DNA from: Sediminicola sp963974715
GTDB lineage: Bacteria > Bacteroidota > Bacteroidia > Flavobacteriales > Flavobacteriaceae
Direction of reading: 5' to 3'
Length of the DNA: 64,000 nucleotides
NCBI GenBank assembly: GCA_963974715.1
Contig: CAXBDK010000010.1
Span: forward strand, 1-64,000
Shown here: positions 25,797 through 35,800 of the stretch, one piece after another
How the letters are laid out: each line of letters starts with the position of its first letter
Numbering within the stretch: the first letter of the stretch is position 1
Program-made: the position numbers and the translations under genes
Notes under the pieces: model-generated
Told to the model about the DNA's origin: nothing
The model's database searches: none
The model's input: the letters and a program-made list of their open reading frames with translations, nothing else

Positions 25797-28700
25797 TTAA
25801 AAATTAATGTTCATGCCCAAGGTCAACGTTTTGGCGGGTGGTGCGGAATAAAAGGTATATCCCGGATTGTTCTGACCGTTGACATCGCTCCTTGCTTCGG
25901 GATCCTCGAACGGGTAATCCGTAATGGTCAGCAAGTTGATGCCGGTAAGGTAGACACGAAGCTTGCTAAGTCCCATTTTTTCCGTTACGATATCCGGTAG
26001 CGAATAACCCAATGTGATGTTCCTTAAACGGATAAAATCCGCTTCCGCAAGGAACCTTGTCGACTGTGCGGTACCATTGCCCTGAAACAATCGTGCCTGT
26101 GGAACATTGGTGATATCGCCTGGCTGCTGCCATCTGTTCAATTGATCCCTGCTCTGGTTGTCGTAATAGTCGGCGTTTACCGATTGAAAACGACCCCCAT
26201 CATTAAAAATACTGGCTCCCCATTCGCCCTGGAACGTAAAGGAAAAATCGAATCCGGCCACCAGGACGGTATTCGTAAGTCCCGCAGTAAGTTCAGGGAA
26301 CGGGTTGCCCGCAACGATCCTTTGGGCCTCATTGGGATCTGTGGTCGTGTCCCTATTTAGGCTGCCATCGCTATTCTCCGTATTTAGATAATAAAGGGCA
26401 TCCCCATTATCGGGATCTACCCCTGCATATTCGCGAAGATAAAAAGAGGCCACACTTTCTCCTACCCTGTTGATGTTCTGCCCACTTATTATATCGGCAT
26501 TGTCGTTTGGCAGGGATTTGAGTTCGTTTGTATTATGGCTGATATTAAAATTGGTGGTCCAACTAAAATCCTCCGTTTCGATATTACGGGTGTTCAGGAC
26601 AAATTCGATCCCTTTCCCCTGGAGCGTGCCTATGTTCTGGTTAATTGTGGGCGCACCACTACTGGGCACCAAAGGAACACTGAACAACAGATCCTCCGTA
26701 TCTTTGACATAATAATCAAGTTCCCCGGAAATCCTATTGTCCAATAAACCGAATTCAAGCCCAAAATCCGTCTGTGTGGATTGTTCCCATGTCAGGTCCG
26801 AGTTTCCCGGTTGTGTTGGGGCAAGTCCGGGCCTTTCATTGTAGGATACCCCGGAGAAAAGAAAGAGTGATGGGTAATCGCCCCCAATATCGGCATTTCC
26901 CAATTTGCCCCAACTTCCCCTAAGCTTTAAAAAGGAAAGGGTATTGGAACTGTTCAGAAAATTCTCTTCCGAAAGGATCCATCCCGCAGAGAAAGCTGGA
27001 AAAGTTCCGAACCTTTGATTTTCTCCAAAACGGGAGGAGCCATCGCGGCGTATACTTGCCTTTAACAGATATTTTCCCATATAGTCGTAGGTGGCCCGGG
27101 CAAAATAGGAAAGAAAACTACTTTTTAGATTTACCCCCGTTCCCGCCGTAACCTCGGCGCCCCCGCTTACCGTATTGAGATCATCGGAAGGGAATTGCTG
27201 ACTGGTCACACTGGTGATCCTTCGGTTGTACTTAATATATTCCATACCGGCCACAAAATTTAACGTGTGCTTTTCGGCAAAGGTTTGATCAAATGTGGCA
27301 TAGTTGCTATAGGTATAACTTTCCGAACCCAGGTCGGAGGCAAAAGCCTCACCGTTAGTGGACTGAAAAAGGGAATTTTGGCCCCTAAAATTATCTTCCG
27401 TTTGGGAATAAAGGTCATAGGAGAAGTCCGAGTTGAGTTTTAGGGAAGGCAAAAATTGGTATTCGGCATACGCCTTGCCCACGGTCCTACGGATGATGGT
27501 CTTAAAAAATGCGTTTTCGGCATCCAATAGGAAATTGCCGTAAAGGGTATTCGGATTAGGGGAGCCGTCCGGCAATCGGGCAGGGGACAATGGTGGCTGT
27601 GCAATTGCCTGTAACGGGGTGGCAAAGGCATTGTCGTTGGCGATACGGTCTATTTCCGTTCTGGAGAAACTAAGGTTCATACCGGTTTTGAACCTATCGG
27701 TAAGCTGATGGCTTATATTGGTCCTTGCCGTGGCCCTTTCCAGCTCATTGTCGCGAATTATCCCCGATGTATTGTTATAGGCCCCCGAGAAATAATAGGA
27801 GGTTTTGGCATCTGCACCGGACACGGAAAAATCCGCATCTGTCTGATAGCCATCCTGAAAGGCGTAATCGGACCAGTTGGTATTCACTTCCCTGGATCTC
27901 CAATCGGTATCCCCCGCAAGAAAGTCGAAAAGACCTTCCGCTTCCGCCAGACCATCTTCTTCCCCATAGGTATTGATGGCTGCCTCCGTAAAGAGCTCTA
28001 TATACTCGTCCGTGTTGAGCCACTCCCTTTTATTGGTGGGGCGACTGAAGCCCTGTGCCAGGTTGAGGGAGAATTTTGCTTTTCCCTGCTTTCCCCTTTT
28101 GGTGGTAATGAGGACCACCCCATTGGCCCCCCTAGCTCCGTAAATTGCCGCAGAGGAGGCGTCCTTTAAAATGTCTATGGATTCTATTTCGTTCGAACTT
28201 AAGGTCAAGAGCGGATTTGTGGGCGCACCGTTCCCCACTTCCACCCGGTCGCCAATGGGATCTATAAGGGGTATGCCATCCAAAACATAGAGGGGTTGGG
28301 TTCCACCGCTTACACTGGCGGCCCCACGGACCCTTATATTGATTCCGCCTTCCACTTTACCATTGGTCTGGGTTACCTGTACCCCGGCAGCTTTGGCGAC
28401 CAAGGCGTTCTGTATATTGGGATTGGGAACCTCCGCAATATCGGCGGAGGTCAATTTAGCGATATTATCGGTCAGCGTACGTTTGCTCTGTGTACCATAA
28501 CCTACCACGATCACCTCTTCAAGTTGTGAGGCATCCTCTTCCATTTCAACGGTCAGGGAGGTTGAAGTTCCAACGGTGACCTCCTCCGTTTTTTGTCCCA
28601 GGTACGAAAATACGAGCACCTGGCCCGTTGTTGCTCCAATGATAAAGACCCCATCAAAATCGGTCTGGGTTCCATTGGTAGTTCCTTTGATCACCACATT

Positions 28701-28826
28701 GACCCCGGGCAGGGGTAGGCCCTCCGCATCGACGACCTTGCCGGTGATCGATTTTTCCTGTGCCAAATTCACTTGTACGCCCAGCACTAGGAGCAGTGCC
28801 AAGATCCATCGTAATCTTGTTTCCAT
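25797..28826 (-). CDS. SusC/RagA-family TonB-linked outer-membrane protein (pair 2)
   Basis: This 1009-aa protein has the usual order: signal peptide, carboxypeptidase-like beta domain (TGKVVDAEGLPLPGVNVVIK), the link EEVIVVGYGTQSK, a TonB plug (RVRGAASVSGGTQPLYVLDG, then YGARGANGVVLITTKRG) and a beta-barrel that ends in Phe. Together with the SusD gene it forms an uptake operon. No glycosidase, sulfatase or peptidase gene of a utilisation locus follows, so the substrate cannot be inferred. Confidence 0.95.
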   Translation of the reverse strand: METRLRWILALLLVLGVQVNLAQEKSITGKVVDAEGLPLPGVNVVIKGTTNGTQTDFDGVFIIGATTGQVLVFSYLGQKTEEVTVGTSTSLTVEMEEDASQLEEVIVVGYGTQSKRTLTDNIAKLTSADIAEVPNPNIQNALVAKAAGVQVTQTNGKVEGGINIRVRGAASVSGGTQPLYVLDGIPLIDPIGDRVEVGNGAPTNPLLTLSSNEIESIDILKDASSAAIYGARGANGVVLITTKRGKQGKAKFSLNLAQGFSRPTNKREWLNTDEYIELFTEAAINTYGEEDGLAEAEGLFDFLAGDTDWRSREVNTNWSDYAFQDGYQTDADFSVSGADAKTSYYFSGAYNNTSGIIRDNELERATARTNISHQLTDRFKTGMNLSFSRTEIDRIANDNAFATPLQAIAQPPLSPARLPDGSPNPNTLYGNFLLDAENAFFKTIIRRTVGKAYAEYQFLPSLKLNSDFSYDLYSQTEDNFRGQNSLFQSTNGEAFASDLGSESYTYSNYATFDQTFAEKHTLNFVAGMEYIKYNRRITSVTSQQFPSDDLNTVSGGAEVTAGTGVNLKSSFLSYFARATYDYMGKYLLKASIRRDGSSRFGENQRFGTFPAFSAGWILSEENFLNSSNTLSFLKLRGSWGKLGNADIGGDYPSLFLFSGVSYNERPGLAPTQPGNSDLTWEQSTQTDFGLEFGLLDNRISGELDYYVKDTEDLLFSVPLVPSSGAPTINQNIGTLQGKGIEFVLNTRNIETEDFSWTTNFNISHNTNELKSLPNDNADIISGQNINRVGESVASFYLREYAGVDPDNGDALYYLNTENSDGSLNRDTTTDPNEAQRIVAGNPFPELTAGLTNTVLVAGFDFSFTFQGEWGASIFNDGGRFQSVNADYYDNQSRDQLNRWQQPGDITNVPQARLFQGNGTAQSTRFLAEADFIRLRNITLGYSLPDIVTEKMGLSKLRVYLTGINLLTITDYPFEDPEARSDVNGQNNPGYTFYSAPPAKTLTLGMNINF

Positions 28827-29184
28827 ATATTTTTTTTAAGTGAGTTGTTTAAATTTCTTAAATAATACTTAAAAAACCTAAACCTTCTCTTAAAATCCAG
28901 GAAAAAAGATCAAATTTTGACAGAATCTTCTTGGGCGCTCCAATGAATATGGGATTCGTAAAGTCAGGTCAAAAAAAAAACCGGTGCTCCCACCGGTTTT
29001 AAAACTAACTAACTCAAAATTACCAACTCAAATAATTCGGCGTAAAATTCCTTTAAATTTCCTGTATGGAGGTTAATTAAACTTTAGGAATTTGTTACCA
29101 ATGTTTCCCTTTTCACCTAGCAGGACATTTCTCGGTGAATGTTGTTTTCTGGCGGTCCCTGAAGTCTTTTGTTATAGGTAAATC
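28827..29184. other. Intergenic region before SusC (pair 2)
   Basis: About 358 bases. It holds the terminator of the DUF4197 gene (28977-29000) and, nearer the SusC gene, an AT-rich stretch that should contain its promoter. No exact TAnnTTTG element was found. Confidence 0.55.
28977..29000 (-). terminator. Terminator after the DUF4197 gene
   Basis: Perfect arms AAAACCGGTG/CACCGGTTTT around loop CTCC. Read leftward it is followed by a T run (the A run at 28971-28980 on the + strand). Confidence 0.85.
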
Positions 29185-29895
29185 TCAGTTGTCCTGAAGG
29201 GCAAAGACACGTTTCAGGATATCGGAGGTTCGTGCCGAAACCTTGGTGCGAATCTCTTTTTCCTCCACTGCGATCATCGTATAGACCCCTTGCAGGGCTT
29301 GCTGTGTTACATAATCGGTAAGGTCGGGATTCACATCCGTCGTCAGGGGCAGGTTATTGTACCTGGTGATCAGGTTCTTCCATACCTGATCGGCCCCCAC
29401 CTTGTCAAAAGATTGCTTTATTACGGGATTGAACTTGGAATAGAGTTCCGTTTTGGTTGCGGTCGTCAAATATTGGGTGGCGGCATTATCACTTCCCAAA
29501 AGGATATTTTTTGCGTCCGAAAAGGTAATGCCCTTTACGGCGTTCACGAAAATCGGGGTCGCTTCGCCCACGGCATCCTCCGCAGCCCTGTTCAGTACTT
29601 TAAGGCCCTCATCGGCCAACTGTCCCAAGCCGATGTCGCGTAATGTTTTATCGACCTTTTGTAGTTCTTGGGGCAAGAGGATCTTTACCAGTTCATTGCG
29701 GTAGAAGCCATCGGTGCGGGTCAGTTTGCTCACCTGTTTTTCGATACCCATGTCCAGTGCTGCCCTCAGGCCGTTGGCAATTTCGGCATTGCCCAATCCA
29801 CCCGTTCCCTGTGGCAGTTGGTTCACTACTTGTTGCAGCTCCGTGCAGGCCATTAAGGGCAGCATAAGCGCACATATGATCATTTTTTTCATCAT
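29185..29895 (-). CDS. DUF4197 lipoprotein
   Basis: This 236-aa protein has lipobox LMAC (Cys17) and matches the DUF4197 family, found in many Gram-negative bacteria: EIANGLRAALDMGIEKQVSKL near the start, YRNELVKILLP, GITFSDAKNILLG, and a C-terminal QQALQGVYTMIAVEEKEIR. The function is unknown; it is helical and probably sits in the outer membrane facing the periplasm. Start at ATG 29895 was chosen so that the signal peptide begins MMKKMIIC; an upstream extension to 29949 would spoil it. It is followed by its own terminator. Confidence 0.88.
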   Translation of the reverse strand: MMKKMIICALMLPLMACTELQQVVNQLPQGTGGLGNAEIANGLRAALDMGIEKQVSKLTRTDGFYRNELVKILLPQELQKVDKTLRDIGLGQLADEGLKVLNRAAEDAVGEATPIFVNAVKGITFSDAKNILLGSDNAATQYLTTATKTELYSKFNPVIKQSFDKVGADQVWKNLITRYNNLPLTTDVNPDLTDYVTQQALQGVYTMIAVEEKEIRTKVSARTSDILKRVFALQDN

Positions 29896-30065
29896 GGTCC
29901 GTTTTTGGGATTTTAAGTAAAAATAAGATTTATCCCTGTGATTTATCAATTTTAATGTTGGAGGGACCCTTCTATGATTATATCGGTACTATACAACTTG
30001 TGAAGCTGTTCTATATAAATGGTGTCCTCAAAACATCATTGAACCTTGGGAAGCTGCTTAATTCC

Positions 30066-31640
30066 CTATCTAAATGTATTCTGCAATATCAGTACCGACG
30101 GACTTTCGGTAAGCCATCTTTGACTAAGTCCGGTAGTATCCCCTTCCGCGGCAAAGTATACAAAGGAGCCCAATGCCAGATCTATGTCGCCATCCCCGTC
30201 CATATCCCCGGCGTCCATGGTGATCCAACGGCCTCGTTCAGGTCGGTCGAAGGTGCTGCCCCTAAATTTCAGGTTTCCTTTATTTTCAAGGTAGACAAAA
30301 CTTTCTTCCGGATGGTCCAGGTAATCGGGAAAGTAGGAGATGGCCGCAATATCCAGGTTCCCATCCCCATTAAAATCCCTGGCAACGGCCTTGTAAGCCC
30401 CGTTTAAAGGGTAAAAGAAGGATTGTTCAAATTGAAGGTTTCCCTTGTTCAGGAATATGTAAATACCATGATAGGGTTTTAAGAAAAGGCTCTTGTCGGC
30501 ATTGTCACCGCAAACGTACAGAATATCCTCCCGACCGTCTCCGTCAAAGTCGGCCAATTCCAAGTATTGACTTCCATTGAGGGGAGAAAAAGTAAGTAGG
30601 CGTTTTTCCATAAAACTTCCATTTCCTTGGTTTTCGTAATAAAATATGCCTTCGTCCCCTTGGGCCATCAACGCAAATATGTCCATGTCCCCGTCTTGAT
30701 CATGGTCCCTTATCACCGCTCCAACGGCACCTGGTCTGTGGTTGAGATAATTTGCGGAATAACGATCGTTCCCTTCGTTCTTGAACCAAGAAAGTTTTCC
30801 CGTTCTATTACCGAATTCACAGACCACGATATCCTCTAGACCATCGTTGTCCAGGTCCCCATGTGCCGTTGCGACCGGTCGCTGTAAATTCTGAATGATC
30901 GGTTTGACGCTCTTATCGTTCTTGCCCGATCCATACGGAACTATTTTTAGGATGGATCCATCGGGGATGTCGTGTGGCAGTATATTTTTGCCAATATATG
31001 CCATATAGATGGTATCTTTCTTTTCGTAATAGGTGACAGGAGTATCCTCAAGCTCATAGTTGTAATCCTTTTCCAGTTTGGAAGTCAAGAACGTCAGTGT
31101 ATTTTTGCCCGTCCTGCTATCATTGAATACGACACCGCGGTCATCGGGCAGTAATTTGACCAGGGAAGTAAGGGGCTGGGGGTGTCCGTATACCGATTCC
31201 TGTACCTTAAAATGGGCGAGTCCCTTTGTGATTTTTTCCGAACGTTCAACGATCTCCATGGAATCAGGTGCCATAGTAAGATAGTAATCTACAATTTTAT
31301 CCCAGTCCGATTTTGCCAACAAGGGAGTTTTTGGAAAAATATTCGCCTTTTCTATAATTTCCCTACTTTGACGGGGGCCAAGAATGCTCTGGGGACGTTT
31401 TCCCTCTTTATAGATGCCCAACCTGTTCCCCATGAACGGAAGAATGTCCTTTTTCCAACTTGATTTTGGAAGCGCAGTTGGTGGAACGTATTTATGGCAA
31501 GAGGCGCAATGTATTTCGGCCAACTGCTTTCCGCCCATGTTTGTCGGGGGCGGTAGGGCGGATGCGTTTTTAGGTCTTTCCTTTTCGGAACAGGAAATCA
31601 GGAGAAAAAATAAAGCGAGGGTTCCTCTTAAATAGCTCAT
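30066..31640 (-). CDS. Lipoprotein with c-type heme motif and FG-GAP (VCBS) repeats
   Basis: This 524-aa protein starts with a lipoprotein signal (lipobox LISC, Cys17). A single heme c site CASCHK lies at residues 45-50 in a short cytochrome-like segment. The rest is a beta-propeller of FG-GAP/VCBS repeats with calcium-binding loops: DLDNDGLEDI, DHDQDGDMDI, DFDGDGREDI, DFNGDGNLDI, DMDGDGDIDL. Such proteins are common in Bacteroidota and Planctomycetes, with no clear role. A surface electron-transfer or carbohydrate-binding role is possible. The start at ATG 31640 gives the best signal peptide; a longer frame to 31691 does not. Confidence 0.85.
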   Translation of the reverse strand: MSYLRGTLALFFLLISCSEKERPKNASALPPPTNMGGKQLAEIHCASCHKYVPPTALPKSSWKKDILPFMGNRLGIYKEGKRPQSILGPRQSREIIEKANIFPKTPLLAKSDWDKIVDYYLTMAPDSMEIVERSEKITKGLAHFKVQESVYGHPQPLTSLVKLLPDDRGVVFNDSRTGKNTLTFLTSKLEKDYNYELEDTPVTYYEKKDTIYMAYIGKNILPHDIPDGSILKIVPYGSGKNDKSVKPIIQNLQRPVATAHGDLDNDGLEDIVVCEFGNRTGKLSWFKNEGNDRYSANYLNHRPGAVGAVIRDHDQDGDMDIFALMAQGDEGIFYYENQGNGSFMEKRLLTFSPLNGSQYLELADFDGDGREDILYVCGDNADKSLFLKPYHGIYIFLNKGNLQFEQSFFYPLNGAYKAVARDFNGDGNLDIAAISYFPDYLDHPEESFVYLENKGNLKFRGSTFDRPERGRWITMDAGDMDGDGDIDLALGSFVYFAAEGDTTGLSQRWLTESPSVLILQNTFR

Positions 31641-31812
31641 GCCAATAAATAGTTCGTTCCAATATACATAAAAAAGTAGTATCGGGACCAATGGGAGGAC
31701 CGGTCACTATGACCGCATACCCTTCCTTGTTGTGATGGCAAATCTTGACCCGTTAAGTGGGATGTATGATGCTCCCACGCCTGCCCTGCATTTCTACAGA
31801 ATGTGAAAGGTT

Positions 31813-32703
31813 TTAGGAAAAGATGACCGTCTTGTTGTTATATACCATGGTTTTGCGCTGTATATGCAGCTTTACCGCACGGGCGAGCACTATCTTCTCC
31901 AGGTCCCTTCCTTTGGAAATAAAGTCTTTGATGGTATGTGAATGGGAGACAGTGGCCACATCCTGTTCTATGATCGGTCCCTCATCCAGCTCCTCCGTTA
32001 CATAATGACTGGTGGCCCCAATGATCTTGACCCCGCGCGCAAATGCTGCATGGTAGGGTCTGGCCCCGGCAAAGGCCGGTAGAAAGGAGTGGTGTATGTT
32101 TATGATCTTGTTTGGGTAGCGGGCAATGGTGGATCGGGGAATGATCTGCATATACCTGGCCAGGACAATAAAGTCTATCTGGTGCCGCTGCAAAAGATCC
32201 AATTGCCTATGCTCCGTTTCCGAGCTGTCCTTTACAAAGGGAACGTGGTAAAAAGGTATCTGGAACTGTTCGGAAATATGTTGAAGATCCGAATGGTTGC
32301 TCAGAACAAAGGGAATTTCCACCTCCAGTTCCCCGGCGTGGAACCTGCTCAACAGATCGTAAAGACAATGGTTGTATTTGGAAACAAAAAGGGCCATCCT
32401 AGGTTTCCTTTCCTTTAAATGCATGTTCCACTCCATGCCATATGGAACGGCGAGCTCCTTCTCAAAACACTTTTTGAAATCGGGATAAGGGAGCGCACCG
32501 TTTGCAAATTCGCTTTCCAGCCGCATAAAAAAGGTTCCCGACTCCTTGTCCACATGCTGGTCAATATAAACGATATTACCGCCCTTTGCGTGTATAAACC
32601 CCGTGACGGTACTGATAATTCCGGCCTTGTCGGGACAATTGATTAAAATGGTGGTTTTCAAATTGGTAATTTTAGGGGTTAAAATTAACATATTGGAAAC
32701 CAT
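31813..32703 (-). CDS. purU: Formyltetrahydrofolate deformylase
   Basis: This 296-aa enzyme splits 10-formyl-THF into formate and THF, balancing one-carbon units and feeding formate to purine synthesis. An N-terminal ACT domain (about 17-95, ILINCPDKAGIISTVTGFIH) is followed by a formyltransferase-like catalytic domain with NIHHSFLPAF and the aspartate in EELDEGPIIEQ. ATG 32703 or ATG 32691 could be the start; the latter gives a length closer to usual. It is divergent from icmF across about 100 bases. Confidence 0.93.
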   Translation of the reverse strand: MVSNMLILTPKITNLKTTILINCPDKAGIISTVTGFIHAKGGNIVYIDQHVDKESGTFFMRLESEFANGALPYPDFKKCFEKELAVPYGMEWNMHLKERKPRMALFVSKYNHCLYDLLSRFHAGELEVEIPFVLSNHSDLQHISEQFQIPFYHVPFVKDSSETEHRQLDLLQRHQIDFIVLARYMQIIPRSTIARYPNKIINIHHSFLPAFAGARPYHAAFARGVKIIGATSHYVTEELDEGPIIEQDVATVSHSHTIKDFISKGRDLEKIVLARAVKLHIQRKTMVYNNKTVIFS

Positions 32704-32803
32704 GGGTCAGTAGGATAGCTGATTTTTATAATATTCTAAAATTTATATTATATTTATTGCATTTTGTATAAATTGCAGTCCTAAAATTGAGCATTGATTG
32801 CAG

Positions 32804-35800
32804 ATGGAACAATTAAAACCCTATATCCCCCAAAACAAAATTAGGATCGTTACGGCGGCTTCCCTGTTCGATGGACATGATGCTGCCATTAACGTCATGA
32901 GGAGGATCATACAGGCCACGGGCGTAGAGGTCATTCATTTGGGCCACGACCGAAGTGTCGGGGAAGTGGTGGATTGTGCGATCCAAGAAGATGTAAATGC
33001 GATTGCCATTACCTCCTATCAAGGGGGGCACAACGAATATTTTAAATATATGTACGATCTCTTACGGGATAGGGGCGCGGGACATATAAAAATATTTGGA
33101 GGAGGCGGCGGGGTGATATTGCCCGAGGAAATACGGGAATTGGTGCAGTACGGGATCGCAAGGATCTATTCCCCTGATGATGGCAGGGAAATGGGCCTAC
33201 AGGGAATGATCAACGATCTGGTGGCAAAATGTGATTTTCCCGTACCGCCGCTAAAGATACCGGCACATAGCAGCATAGCCCGACTGATGGAGGAAAAGGA
33301 TGTCAATACGATTGCGAGGCTCATTAGCCTGGCGGAGAACAGGTATGACGAATTTAACGCATTTTTTGGGGATGTACTGGTGGAGGGGAAGCCCAAAACG
33401 CCCGTGTTGGGCGTAACGGGCACCGGGGGAGCCGGGAAATCCAGTTTGGTGGACGAACTGCTAAGGCGTTTTCTGCAGGTGTTTCCCCATAAGACCATTG
33501 GCATCCTATCGGTCGATCCCACGAAGCGAAAAACGGGGGGAGCCCTTTTGGGCGATAGGATCCGTATGAACGCCATCAACAATGGGAGGGTATATATGCG
33601 ATCTTTTGCCACAAGGCAATCCAATCGCGCGCTCTCCCAAAATATTGGGGATGCGGTAAAGGTCTTACGTGCCGCCCAATATGACCTGATCATTTTGGAG
33701 ACTTCCGGGATCGGCCAGTCGGATACGGAAATTACTGAGTATAGCGATGTATCCCTTTATGTCATGACGCCCGAATTTGGGGCGGCCACCCAATTGGAAA
33801 AGATAGACATGCTCGATTTTGCCGATGCCGTTGCCATCAACAAGTTCGATAAAAGGGGCGCAGAGGATGCCCTTAGGGACGTTAAGAAACAGTACACCAG
33901 AAACCACGGCCTGTGGGAATCGGATTCCAGCGAACTCCCCATTTATGGGACCATGGCCTCCCAGTTCAACGACCAAGGCACCAACAGGCTTTTTGATGCC
34001 ATTTTGGGCAAATTTGTGGCAAAGGGGCATTCGGACCTAAAGATGCCCAAGGGTATCCATCAGCCTGTTGGAAAAAAAATATTCGTGATTCCCCCGGCGA
34101 GGATCCGATACCTTTCGGAAATATCCGAGGCCATTAGGGCATATGACCAAAAAACCAGGGAGCAGGCCAAGCTGGCCCAGCAACTATACGGACTTTATAC
34201 CACGATCGCCCTGCTGGGAAAATATACGCCCGTCCTTGGCAAAGAGGGAATAGGGGAATATAAGCAGATCAAGGGCGCCCTTGGCGAACATGCGGAGGTG
34301 GTCTGCTTGCTGATAGGGGAGTTCAACCGTTTGAAGATGGAAATGGATCCGCGTAACTGGCAGATCATTATGGATTGGGACCATAAAGTGGAACGGTACC
34401 GAGGGCCCGTTTTTGAATTTTCGGTACGAAAGAAAAAAATACGGTTGGATACCCATACCAGATCTCTTTCCATGGTGCCCGTTCCCAAAATTTCCCTTCC
34501 AAAATATAGGGCATGGGGCGATATTTTGCAGTGGAGCCTCCAAGAAAATGTACCGGGGGAATTCCCCTATACCGCGGGACTCTATCCTTTTAAAAGAATA
34601 GGGGAGGACCCTACCAGGATGTTCGCTGGGGAAGGGGGACCGGAACGGACCAATAGACGGTTCCATTATGTGAGCCAAGGGATACCCGCAAAACGCCTGT
34701 CCACCGCTTTCGATTCCGTTACCCTATATGGAAGCGACCCTGATAAACGGCCCGATATCTATGGAAAAATAGGGAATGCCGGCGTTTCGATCTGTTGTCT
34801 GGACGATGCCAAAAAATTGTACTCCGGCTTTGACCTTTGTGCGGAAATGACTTCGGTGAGCATGACCATCAATGGTCCGGCCCCCATGTTGCTCGCTTTT
34901 TTCATGAATGCCGCCATTGATCAAAACTGTGAAAAGTATATTTTGGAAAACGGACTAGAGGAGGAAGTCAAGAAAAAGATGGATGCCCTTTACGGACAAT
35001 GGACAGTGGACAGACCGTTCTACAACGGTCCCCTGCCGGAGGGCAACAATGGATTGGGCCTGTTGCTATTGGGCGTTACGGGCGATCAGGTGTTGCCCGC
35101 CGATATCTACCAAAGGATAAGGAAGGATACCTTAAAGCAGGTGAGGGGGACGGTACAGGCGGATATCCTTAAAGAGGACCAGGCGCAAAATACCTGTATT
35201 TTCTCAACCGAGTTCGCCCTGCGGTTAATGGGCGATGTACAGCAGTACTTTATAGATGAAAATGTCCGGAATTTTTATTCGGTTTCCATCTCGGGCTATC
35301 ATATTGCGGAGGCAGGGGCAAATCCCATTACGCAGTTGGCATTTACCTTGGCCAATGGATTTACATATGTGGAATATTATCTCGGCCGGGGAATGGACAT
35401 CGATGCTTTTGCCCCCAATCTTTCCTTTTTCTTTTCCAATGGAACCGATCCGGAATATGCGGTAATCGGTAGGGTGGCCAGAAAAATATGGGCCAAGGCC
35501 ATGAAGCAGATCTATGGGGCCGGCCCAAGGTCCCAGATGCTCAAATACCATATCCAGACATCGGGCAGGAGCCTGCATGCACAGGAAGTGGACTTTAACG
35601 ATATCCGTACCACCTTACAGGCCCTTTATGCCATTTACGACAATTGCAATTCTTTGCATACCAATGCGTTCGACGAGGCCATTACAACCCCTACCGAAGC
35701 ATCCGTACGAAGGGCCATGGCCATACAATTGATCATTAACAAGGAACTGGGACTTGCAAAGAACGAAAATCCCGTGCAGGGATCTTTTATCATAGAGGAA

